NCBI GenBank assembly: GCA_015520985.1
Contig: WAOY01000236.1
Location: 1 to 5,330, forward strand
DNA: 5,330 bases
Reading direction: 5' to 3'
Source of the DNA: DHVE2 group archaeon
Lineage (GTDB): Archaea; Thermoplasmatota; Thermoplasmata; Thermoplasmatales; Aciduliprofundaceae
Shown here in pieces: positions 1 through 5,330 of this stretch. The notes beneath the pieces are model-generated. The model was not told the DNA's origin and ran no database searches. It worked only from the letters and a program-made list of their open reading frames with translations. Every line of letters begins with the position of its first letter. Within the stretch, counting starts at the first letter, position 1. Both the position numbers and the translations under genes were made by a program.

Positions 1-64
1 CCTTGAGCGCCTCGAAGGGCGATTTCCGCAGGGTTTCGATTATTGGGACCCTCATGAACTTCAC
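1..64 (-). CDS. DUF47/PhoU-like putative phosphate transport regulator, N-terminal fragment (runs off the left edge)
   Basis: Only about 21 codons are visible before the window edge. They read through residues such as VPIIETLRKSPFEALK, and the R/K-S-P-F-x-x-L element near the N-terminus is typical of DUF47 (TIGR00153-type) PhoU-related proteins. These helical cytoplasmic proteins are commonly encoded next to PiT permeases and are thought to control them. The gene lies directly downstream of pitA on the same strand, which supports both the identification and co-transcription. I chose the GTG at 64 because a GAGGTGAT Shine-Dalgarno match at 76-69 leaves about 8 nt between its GAGG core and that codon. 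The in-frame ATG at 70 overlaps the Shine-Dalgarno motif and the ATG at 55 is too far away. The family call rests on a short peptide plus context, so it is likely but not certain. Confidence 0.72.
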   Translation of the reverse strand, partial: MKFMRVPIIETLRKSPFEALK

Positions 65-68
65 GTTC

Positions 69-76
69 ATCACCTC
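69..76 (-). promoter_or_regulatory. Shine-Dalgarno site of the DUF47-like gene, overlapping the pitA stop
   Basis: On the minus strand, GAGGTGAT is an eight-base complement to the usual archaeal 16S rRNA 3' end (ATCACCTC). It overlaps the TGA stop of pitA (77-75), so a ribosome finishing pitA would be placed to reinitiate. Its spacing favours the GTG at 64 as start codon over the ATG at 70, whose first two bases are part of the motif. Confidence 0.65.
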
Positions 77-1310
77 ACAAGAATATCCACTGGAGCAATA
101 TAAATATTCCCGCCGCGAAGCCCATGGCTATCGGGATTGTGAGGAGCCATGAGTAGACGATGTGCTTTATTACCCTGTAGTCCACTGTCGCCAGGCCCCT
201 GGCGATTCCCACGCCCAGCACCGAGCCGACGATGACGTGCGACGTGGATATTGGCATCCCCAGTTTGGAGAACACGAGGACGGTGAAAGCCGTGGCGAGC
301 TCAGCCGAGAAGCCCCTGGTGGGAGTTATATCCGTTATCTTGGAGCCTATGGTGTATATCACCTTGTAGCCCCAGGTTGAGATTCCCAGCACGATACCCA
401 CTCCTCCAAGAACCAGGACCCAGAGGGGTATGGTTATCTTTGCACCCACGTCCACGCCGTTGTATATGTTCACTATCGTGACCAGAGGCCCAACAGCGTT
501 AGCCACGTCATTAGCACCATGGGCGAAGGCCACGCTAGCCGCGGTCATCACCTGCAAATAGATGAATGATTTTTCGAGTTTCCTGTACTTCTCCTCATCG
601 CTGCTGGCGGAGTAGTGGAGCCTCCTCATAAGGGCGAAGCCAACTGTGGCGCTAACCACGCCAACGATTGCGGAGATGAGCAGGGCCCACTGCAGATCCA
701 GATTGAAGTGCAGGTTGCTCAGTCCCTTGTAGATGACGGACATCGTGATTATCATCGCGGTCAGGAAGATGAAGAATGGCGCAACGATTTTCGCCTCCTT
801 CAGCGGGTCGTCCTTCCCAAGCACGGTTTTCTTCAGGGAGAGGAATATGAGGTACGCGACGAACGCGCCGGAGAGGGGCGATATGACCCAGCTCGCCACG
901 ATTTTCCCCACGACGTCCCAGTGAATGAGGGAGATGTTTATCACCATCACGAACCCCATAACGGCGCCCACGATTGAGTGCGTGGTGGATACGGGCAATC
1001 CGAAGTAGGTGGCTATCGTCACCCATAACGCAGCGCCGATGAGGGCCGCGAGCATGCCAATCATCAGAACATTGGGATCGATAACGGTCGGGTCCACGAT
1101 CCCCTTGGAAATCGTGTCCGTGACATGCTTCCCGACGAGAACAGCGCCCAGGAATTCGAAGAGCCCGGCCACGAGAACCGCTTTCTTTAGAGTTAATGCG
1201 CCGCTTCCCACGGAGGTGCCCATTGAATTGGCGACGTCGTTGGCACCTATGTTCCAGGCCATATAGAGAGCGGCAACTATGGCGAGTATGAGCACGACCA
1301 GCGTGAGCAT
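75..1310 (-). CDS. pitA: PiT-family inorganic phosphate permease
   Basis: This 411-residue integral membrane protein of the PiT (PHO4, SLC20-related) family would import phosphate, usually as a metal-phosphate or with H+ or Na+, across the cytoplasmic membrane. The family's inverted duplication is plain. The first repeat has GANDVANS at residues 22-29 and GLPVSTTHS at 104-112; the second has GANDVANA at 265-272 and GMPISTSH at 351-358. A charged loop (about residues 229-248, RRLHY...EEKYRKLEKS) separates the halves and is probably cytoplasmic. Length is normal for an archaeal member and both signature repeats are intact, so it should be functional. The ATG at 1310 has no Shine-Dalgarno motif but lies about 25 nt from a TATA-like element, suggesting a leaderless transcript. 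The DUF47-like gene downstream probably encodes its regulator. Substrate is inferred from family; sulfate is a rarer alternative in PiT relatives. Confidence 0.95.
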   Translation of the reverse strand: MLTLVVLILAIVAALYMAWNIGANDVANSMGTSVGSGALTLKKAVLVAGLFEFLGAVLVGKHVTDTISKGIVDPTVIDPNVLMIGMLAALIGAALWVTIATYFGLPVSTTHSIVGAVMGFVMVINISLIHWDVVGKIVASWVISPLSGAFVAYLIFLSLKKTVLGKDDPLKEAKIVAPFFIFLTAMIITMSVIYKGLSNLHFNLDLQWALLISAIVGVVSATVGFALMRRLHYSASSDEEKYRKLEKSFIYLQVMTAASVAFAHGANDVANAVGPLVTIVNIYNGVDVGAKITIPLWVLVLGGVGIVLGISTWGYKVIYTIGSKITDITPTRGFSAELATAFTVLVFSKLGMPISTSHVIVGSVLGVGIARGLATVDYRVIKHIVYSWLLTIPIAMGFAAGIFILLQWIFL

Positions 1311-1330
1311 GGTTGGGAATGCTGATGTCG

Positions 1331-1338
1331 TATAATAA
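1331..1338 (-). promoter_or_regulatory. TATA box for pitA, possibly shared with the divergent lonB
   Basis: The minus strand reads TTATTATA here, centred about 25 nt upstream of the pitA ATG at 1310. That is where an archaeal TATA box sits when transcription starts at the first codon. The element also reads as TATAATAA on the plus strand, about 25 nt before the in-frame lonB ATG at 1360, and lies almost exactly midway between the two ATGs. It could therefore be a bidirectional TBP site. Evidence is position and A+T richness; the consensus match is moderate. Confidence 0.5.
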
Positions 1339-1372
1339 TCTTATTCGGAACCCCCATTGATGGGCAATAAGT

Positions 1373-1380
1373 TTTATCTA
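1373..1380 (+). promoter_or_regulatory. TATA box for lonB (leaderless start at GTG 1402)
   Basis: TTTATCTA differs at one position from the archaeal TATA consensus TTTATATA and is preceded by purine-rich GCAATAAG, which could act as a BRE. Its centre lies about 25-26 nt before the GTG at 1402, predicting a transcript that begins at that codon. No Shine-Dalgarno motif is present before the GTG, which fits leaderless initiation. Confidence 0.5.
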
Positions 1381-1401
1381 CTTCATCACATATGGCGCCC
1401 C

Positions 1402-3297
1402 GTGGAAAGCGTTGACGAGTGGATTGAGAAGCAGAAGTTCGAGACCACCGAGGAAATAGAGGTTCCCCCGAAGCTCATAGACCAGGTCATCGGGCAGGAG
1501 GAGGCCGTTGAGGTCATAAAGAAGGCCGCCAGGCAGAAGAGGCATGTAATACTCATTGGAGATCCCGGCACGGGAAAAAGTATGCTCGCGCAGAGCATGG
1601 TGGATTTTCTGCCGAGGGAGGAACTGGAGGATATCCTGGTATTCCCCAACGAGGACGACCCGAATTCTCCGAAGATCAAGACGGTGCCCGCGGGCCAGGG
1701 GAAACTCATCGTGAGGCAGTACCAGGAGGAGGCCAAGAAGCGGAAAGAGGAAAGGAAGATGAGCCTCCATATGCTCCTCGTTCTCCTCATAGTCATCGGC
1801 GTGGTGGGCGCCTTCGCCACCGGCGACTACTCTTTCCTGTTCTGGCCCATATTCCTCGCCATATTCCTCTACGCTTTTATGGGACCTTCCATCCAGAGGG
1901 AAGAGAAGGCCATGGTGCCGAAGCTCCTCGTGTCCCACGATCCAAACGACAAGCCCCCATTCGTTGATGCAACCGGCGCCCATGCCGGTGCTCTCCTCGG
2001 CGACGTGCGCCACGACCCGTTCCAGAGCGGTGGGCTTGAGACTCCCCCGCATCTCCGCGTGGAAGCCGGCGCGATCCATAAGGCGCACAAGGGCGTTCTG
2101 TTCATAGACGAGATAAACATGCTGCGCATAGAGTCGCAGCAATCCTTACTTACCGCTATGCAGGAGAAGAAGTTCCCGATCTCTGGGCAGAGCGAGCATT
2201 CCGCTGGCGCCATGGTTCACACCGAGCCTGTGCCATGCGATTTCATACTTGTTGCTGCAGGTAATCTCGACGCACTCCAGGGTATGCACCCGGCGCTGCG
2301 CTCCAGGATTCGTGGTTACGGATACGAAGTCTACATGAAATCCACCATGGAGGACAACGAGGAGAACCGCCGGAACCTCGTGAGGTTCATAGCGCAGGAG
2401 GTGAAGAAGGACGGTAAGATACCGCACTTCCGTAAGGATGCGGTGGCTGAGATAATCAAGGAGGCCCAGAAGCGCGCGGGGAGGAAAGGAAAGCTCACCC
2501 TGCGGCTGAGAGAACTGGGCGGCCTGGTCCGCGTGGCAGGGGACATAGCGAGGGAAGAGGGAGCGAAGTACGTGACCGCGAAGCACGTGCTGAAGGCGAA
2601 GAAGCTATCCAAGCCCCTTGAGCAGCAGGTTGCGGATCGCTGGATAGAGATGAAGAAGGAGTACAAGACCTTCCTCAACGAGGGGTTCGCAGTGGGCATG
2701 GTAAACGGCCTCGCAGTGTATTCCGCGGGAAGCGGGATGGCCGAGTATTCAGGCATCGTCCTACCAATCATGGCCGAAGTTACTCCTGCGCAGTCCAAGG
2801 ATCAGGGCCGTATGATAGCCACCGGTAAGCTCGGGGAGATTGCGAAGGAGGCCGTGGAGAACGTTTCGGCGATTATCAAGAAGTACTTCGGGAAGCACAT
2901 AACCAACTACGACGTGCACATACAGTTCATAGGCACTTACGAGGGAGTCGAAGGGGACAGTGCGAGCATAAGCGTCGCTACAGCCGTAGTCTCGGCTCTG
3001 GAGGGAATACCCGTTGACCAGAGCATAGCGATGACTGGCTCGTTGAGCATAAGGGGCCACGTTCTTCCTGTGGGCGGCGTGACAGCGAAGGTGGAGGCAG
3101 CGATCGAAGCTGGCCTTAAGAAGGTGATAATCCCCAAAGCGAATCTGCCGGATGTGATACTGGACGAGGAGCACGAGGGCAAGATTGAAATTATACCCGT
3201 GAGCACCGTGGACGAGGTCCTGAAGCATGCTCTCAAGGACTGTCCCAAGAAGGAGGAATTGCTCAAGAAGTTCGAGAGCATAGAGGGATACGCGTGA
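1402..3297 (+). CDS. lonB: Archaeal LonB: membrane-anchored ATP-dependent Lon protease
   Basis: From this start it is 631 residues, normal for archaeal LonB, and acts at the inner face of the membrane as an ATP-driven hexameric protease for misfolded and regulatory proteins. The AAA+ domain has Walker A GDPGTGKS at residues 53-60 and Walker B VLFIDEIN ending near 239. An insertion between them carries two membrane segments (about 122-138 and 145-160), the hallmark of LonB. HPALRSRIRGYGYEV follows as a sensor/arginine-finger region. The C-terminal protease domain holds Ser520 in EGDSAS and Lys563 in GGVTAKVEAA; their 43-residue separation matches the Ser-Lys dyad of E. coli Lon (679/722). Everything needed for catalysis is present. 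Upstream in-frame starts are ATG 1360 and TTG 1357. I prefer GTG 1402 because of the TATA spacing and because the resulting N-terminus (ESVDEWIEK) matches the Thermoplasma Lon N-terminus as I recall it. It overlaps cgi121 by four bases. Confidence 0.95.
   Translation: MESVDEWIEKQKFETTEEIEVPPKLIDQVIGQEEAVEVIKKAARQKRHVILIGDPGTGKSMLAQSMVDFLPREELEDILVFPNEDDPNSPKIKTVPAGQGKLIVRQYQEEAKKRKEERKMSLHMLLVLLIVIGVVGAFATGDYSFLFWPIFLAIFLYAFMGPSIQREEKAMVPKLLVSHDPNDKPPFVDATGAHAGALLGDVRHDPFQSGGLETPPHLRVEAGAIHKAHKGVLFIDEINMLRIESQQSLLTAMQEKKFPISGQSEHSAGAMVHTEPVPCDFILVAAGNLDALQGMHPALRSRIRGYGYEVYMKSTMEDNEENRRNLVRFIAQEVKKDGKIPHFRKDAVAEIIKEAQKRAGRKGKLTLRLRELGGLVRVAGDIAREEGAKYVTAKHVLKAKKLSKPLEQQVADRWIEMKKEYKTFLNEGFAVGMVNGLAVYSAGSGMAEYSGIVLPIMAEVTPAQSKDQGRMIATGKLGEIAKEAVENVSAIIKKYFGKHITNYDVHIQFIGTYEGVEGDSASISVATAVVSALEGIPVDQSIAMTGSLSIRGHVLPVGGVTAKVEAAIEAGLKKVIIPKANLPDVILDEEHEGKIEIIPVSTVDEVLKHALKDCPKKEELLKKFESIEGYA
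3282..3288 (+). promoter_or_regulatory. Shine-Dalgarno site of cgi121, inside the lonB 3' end
   Basis: AGAGGGA includes a GAGG core that ends about 7 nt before the GTG at 3294. It lies within the last codons of lonB and supports that GTG over the alternative in-frame GTG at 3300, for which spacing would be about 13 nt. Confidence 0.5.
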
Positions 3298-3716
3298 TCG
3301 TGAAGGGCTATCGCGGAACGATGAGCGCGGAGGAGGCGGAGGAACTGGCAAATCGAGGGATCTACGTGGTTAACCACCTCTGCGTGGGGTCGCGGGAGCA
3401 TGCGGAGTACGCGTTCCTCAAGATGATTGACGCATTTCAGAGGGGAAAGAACATAGCCAGGAAGCGGCACCTCGAACTGATGCTAATCCTCAGCGGCAGA
3501 AGGCAGATAAGGGAAGCCCTTGCGCTCTGCGGCGTGGAGAACGCAGAGGGGGTGATCGCGATTTCATCCGGGGACTTCTCCCTCCCCCTGGAAGAGGATC
3601 CATCGCTCCTGGAATGCTCGCCCGCGAAGCTCGAGCATCTCGGCATAGTGCCTGTGAGGGGAAAGGAGTGCGAGATGTTCTTCGAGAACTCGGCGCTCCT
3701 GGAACTGTCAAGATGA
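3294..3716 (+). CDS. cgi121: KEOPS complex subunit Cgi121
   Basis: This 140-residue protein matches the Cgi121/TPRKB family. KEOPS (Kae1, Bud32, Pcc1, Cgi121) makes the t6A37 modification of ANN-decoding tRNAs in the cytoplasm; Cgi121 binds and activates the kinase-like Bud32 and contacts the tRNA 3' CCA end. Supporting sequence is a region around residues 34-56 (REHAEYAF, then AFQRGKNIAR) followed by the family's strongest motif, SGRRQI at 67-72, then EALALCGV. The remainder is an alpha/beta C-terminus of ordinary length. The GTG start overlaps the lonB stop as GTGA and has a Shine-Dalgarno motif about 7 nt upstream, so translation is probably coupled to lonB. No other KEOPS subunit gene is in the window, as is usual in archaea, where these genes are scattered. 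The shared role with Lon, if any, is not evident from sequence. Confidence 0.88.
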   Translation: MIVKGYRGTMSAEEAEELANRGIYVVNHLCVGSREHAEYAFLKMIDAFQRGKNIARKRHLELMLILSGRRQIREALALCGVENAEGVIAISSGDFSLPLEEDPSLLECSPAKLEHLGIVPVRGKECEMFFENSALLELSR

Positions 3717-4730
3717 TCGCATCCACGGGAACTCGGGAATCGCAGAGTTGAGTTCTTCAAGGGAGACCTGGTGCATGGACACCCCGATGTGTCCGTTGCT
3801 TTCGCCGTCATTGGGCCAGTAAATCTCCGCCTGCACGGTGATTTCCGTTATTATGTAATCCCCCGGGTCCGTGGACATCCCCGTGGAGTACTGGGAATTA
3901 ACGTCCTCCATAGCCTTGGTGAAGTTTCCTCGCGAAATTCTGAACTCTAAGTACCTCCAGCCACTCCAGGTTTCCCCGGTTGCCACGCTTGATCCAGGGC
4001 CGAGATATGCGTACTCCGTGCCTCTCCCGAAGTAGGATATCACCATGGGGATGTTGGTGCCCGAGTCCCAGCCAATCCACTCGCTGAATGAACTCGACCC
4101 TCGTGTGTCAAAGGCGTTGACGATGTACCACACAGATTTCCCAGTGGTTGTATCCTTGAAAAGAAGAATGACGTTGGAGTAGGCGACGGCGTTGCCTTCG
4201 ACCCACACCCTGGGAACCTGGAAGTACATGCTCATCTTGAGCACGGAATCAGCGCCTGTCCATACACGCATGTTATCTGCGTCTTCCCACCAGTATGCAA
4301 GTTGCGCATTTGCGAGGTTGCTCGAGGGATGCTCCTCCGCTGAATATGTGTGGAGTTGAATCCCCGCATAGTCCTGATACATCTGCACCGCCGTGGAGCC
4401 GTACCAGGAGTTGTTTATCCCCCGCTGGTAATTCCCCTTCGGATCCGGAACATGGAGGCCCGAGAAATCCCCCACGTCCCATGTTATCACCTGAGAAGTC
4501 GCACTTGCCCCGAGGCCGAAGGTGACCATCATCGTTTTGTGGTACGGTATCGCAGATGGATCCGATACTGCGCGGCCTTCTATCGAGCTCACGCTCTCCT
4601 GCTGGTATATGAGTCGGGAAGAGTAATCGCGTGAATTCGCAGTACTCCCTGTTAGGGACACGAAAATGCCAGCACCCAGGAATATGAAGATGAGAAGCAA
4701 CGCCACTATTGTGCTCTCCACGCTTCGCAT
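3708..4730 (-). CDS. Exported protein of unknown function with pilin-like N-terminal helix and C-terminal PEFP motif
   Basis: I do not recognise the family of this 340-residue protein. It begins MRSVESTIVALLLIF and has one hydrophobic helix (about residues 8-26) resembling the N-terminal helix of archaeal type IV pilin-like proteins, including a Glu at position 5, but there is no basic prepilin leader or Gly cleavage site before it. The long exterior part is rich in Trp, Tyr, Ser and Gly, has no cysteine, carries sequons NNS and NFT, and alternates like a beta-sandwich. A concanavalin-like or carbohydrate-binding fold is possible, but that is inference. The C-terminus (331-340) is IPEFPWMRSS. 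PEFP motifs usually precede a membrane helix and basic tail in archaeal surface proteins, and here that anchor is absent. I chose ATG 4730 because a TATA box is centred 26-27 nt upstream; TTG 4739 is in frame but worse placed. Its stop overlaps the convergent cgi121 end. Confidence 0.82.
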   Translation of the reverse strand: MRSVESTIVALLLIFIFLGAGIFVSLTGSTANSRDYSSRLIYQQESVSSIEGRAVSDPSAIPYHKTMMVTFGLGASATSQVITWDVGDFSGLHVPDPKGNYQRGINNSWYGSTAVQMYQDYAGIQLHTYSAEEHPSSNLANAQLAYWWEDADNMRVWTGADSVLKMSMYFQVPRVWVEGNAVAYSNVILLFKDTTTGKSVWYIVNAFDTRGSSSFSEWIGWDSGTNIPMVISYFGRGTEYAYLGPGSSVATGETWSGWRYLEFRISRGNFTKAMEDVNSQYSTGMSTDPGDYIITEITVQAEIYWPNDGESNGHIGVSMHQVSLEELNSAIPEFPWMRSS

Positions 4731-4752
4731 TGTTGCCAATCTCGAATCTCCT

Positions 4753-4760
4753 ATTTATAA
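4753..4760 (-). promoter_or_regulatory. TATA box of the minus-strand exported-protein gene
   Basis: TTATAAAT on the minus strand, preceded by GGGAAA as a likely BRE, is centred 26-27 nt upstream of the ATG at 4730. This predicts a leaderless transcript and is the main argument for that start. It is the clearest box A and BRE combination in the window. Confidence 0.62.
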
Positions 4761-4777
4761 TTTCCCGCGAAGAACCC

Positions 4778-4785
4778 TTTTTATA
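4778..4785 (+). promoter_or_regulatory. TATA box of the plus-strand membrane-anchored protein gene
   Basis: TTTTTATA is centred about 26 nt before the GTG at 4808, again the geometry of leaderless initiation. A second A+T-rich stretch, TTTACTATA at 4791-4799, is too close to that codon to serve as its TATA box. The divergent TATA box for the minus-strand gene lies 17 bases away, so the two promoters are close enough to compete for or share factors. Confidence 0.55.
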
Positions 4786-4807
4786 GTTGCTTTACTATAC
4801 CCAACCG

Positions 4808-5312
4808 GTGTTGAGTTTGCCAAAGCGGAATTCGAAGTACTGGAAAATCATAATAGCCGTGATAATTCTCGATATTCTTTTCCTCTCGGCCCTCTTCACC
4901 GGGTATGACTCCAGCGGTGACGAGCGGACAAATACGCATGTGCGAAGCGACGTGGTCAAGGTACTCTTTGACTTCACAAAGGACGAAGACGCAGGGAATG
5001 CGGACTGGCGCATAGACGGCGCATATTCCGACTTTGCGGACGCGCTTAGGAACGAGGGGTTCGTGGTGGACTCCCTGGGTACGGGTAGCGGAACCATTAC
5101 CGCATCGGACCTCGAGGGATACAAAGTTTTCGTCATCCCGGAACCTCAGGATGAGTTCTCAAGCGAAGAGATAGATGCCATCGTGAACTTTGTGCACAGC
5201 GGTGGCGGCCTCGTCTATATCGCGGACCACAAGTCCTCGGACAGGAACAAGAACGGCTGGGACTCGTGGAGCATATGGAACGACAATCTGAACTTCGATG
5301 AGAGGTTCAACA
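4808..5312 (+). CDS. Membrane-anchored protein with GATase-like/DUF4350-like domain, N-terminal part, truncated at the right end
   Basis: The genuine part is 168 residues, open to the right. A basic N-terminus (PKRNSKYWK, residues 5-13) and one hydrophobic segment (about 14-31) predict a cytoplasm-in anchor with the rest outside the cell. The exterior begins as an alpha/beta domain: VVKVLFDF, then AGNADWRIDGAYSDFADALR, YKVFVIPEPQDEFSSEEI and a GGGLVYIADH turn. This pattern resembles extracytoplasmic glutamine-amidotransferase-like (DUF4350/GldG-like) domains of archaeal and bacterial surface proteins. No catalytic Cys is visible at the nucleophile-elbow region, so it is probably a binding domain. 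SDRNKNGWDSW follows and resembles an Asp/Asn-rich metal-binding loop. I chose GTG 4808 from the TATA spacing; TTG 4811 and TTG 4817 are alternatives. Bases after 5312 are adapter, so the real C-terminus is unknown. Family placement is from memory and approximate. Confidence 0.78.
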
Positions 5313-5330
5313 CTGTCTCTTATACACATC
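5313..5330. other. Sequencing adapter: Tn5 mosaic end (Nextera), not genomic
   Basis: CTGTCTCTTATACACATC equals the first 18 of 19 bases of the reverse-complemented Tn5 mosaic end used in Nextera tagmentation. The mosaic end is an engineered hybrid of the natural Tn5 inside and outside ends, so an exact match at the very end of the sequence indicates untrimmed adapter at a contig edge. Read in the frame of the upstream gene it yields VSYTH, a peptide familiar from contaminated database entries. Confidence 0.97.

Noticed and set aside
1357..1401. Longer lonB N-terminus from TTG 1357 or ATG 1360
   Set aside because: The added residues are encoded by the A+T-rich promoter sequence itself and do not resemble Lon N-termini I recall. 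The GTG at 1402 has better TATA spacing. ATG 1360 is kept as a real alternative in the findings.
1378..2142. Long open frame on the minus strand opposite lonB
   Set aside because: It lies antisense to an intact, strongly conserved lonB, has a His/Leu/Gly-rich low-complexity composition and no recognisable motif. The same applies to other antisense frames over pitA, lonB and cgi121.
3717..3850. Transcription terminator downstream of cgi121
   Set aside because: I saw no hairpin with a T-run and no long T-tract. The region is coding for the convergent gene.
4731..4739. TTG start at 4739 for the minus-strand exported protein
   Set aside because: It would lie only about 18 nt from the TATA box centre and adds just three residues. 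ATG 4730 fits the promoter spacing and still leaves the N-terminal helix complete.
4782..4799. Inverted repeat TATAG...CTATA overlapping the promoter of the right-hand gene
   Set aside because: The arms are only five A+T-rich bases with an 8-base spacer, which is expected by chance in such a region. The position would suit an operator, but the evidence is too weak to call.
4795..5136. Minus-strand open frame opposite the GATase-like gene
   Set aside because: Its 3' end would cover the divergent promoter region, its composition is Ser-rich and unstructured, and the plus-strand frame carries clear family-like motifs.
5309..5330. In-frame continuation of the right-hand protein as NTVSYTH
   Set aside because: From 5313 onward the bases are the Nextera mosaic end, so the residues after Asn168 are not genomic.

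Overview
The window looks archaeal, most likely euryarchaeal and probably Thermoplasmata. The evidence is a membrane-anchored archaeal LonB protease that strongly resembles the Thermoplasma enzyme as I remember it, a Cgi121 subunit of the KEOPS tRNA-modification complex, and TATA boxes centred about 25-27 nt from several start codons, which is the geometry of leaderless transcription. Heavy use of AUA (Ile), AGG (Arg), GAG and AAG codons would suit a thermophile, but that is only suggestive. No marker here fixes the genus.

Layout, left to right. (1) Positions 1-1310, minus strand: a phosphate-uptake pair. A PiT-family phosphate permease (pitA, 1310 to 75) is followed after 10 bases by the 5' end of a DUF47/PhoU-like gene that runs off the left edge. 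(2) Positions 1311-1401: a short divergent promoter region. (3) Positions 1402-3716, plus strand: lonB and cgi121, overlapping by four bases (GTGA) and so probably co-transcribed and translationally coupled. (4) Positions 4730-3708, minus strand: an unrecognised exported protein with a pilin-like N-terminal helix and an aromatic-rich beta-type body. It ends in a PEFP motif that is not followed by a membrane segment. Its stop overlaps the end of cgi121 tail to tail by nine bases. (5) Positions 4731-4807: a second compact divergent promoter region. (6) Positions 4808 to about 5312, plus strand: the 5' part of a membrane-anchored protein with a glutamine-amidotransferase-like (DUF4350-like) extracytoplasmic domain.

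The last 18 bases (5313-5330) match the synthetic Tn5 mosaic end used in Nextera library preparation. They are almost certainly adapter and not genome, so the last gene is cut off by an assembly edge and its final apparent residues (VSYTH) are artefactual.

The genes split into a housekeeping half (phosphate uptake, membrane proteolysis, tRNA t6A synthesis) and a cell-surface half (two divergent exported proteins of unknown role). First genes of transcription units have a TATA box but no Shine-Dalgarno motif at their likely starts, while second genes have Shine-Dalgarno motifs. I found no tRNA, rRNA, CRISPR array, insertion sequence or gene-free stretch above 300 bases. I found no convincing new multi-gene system; the surface pair at the right is the least explained part.
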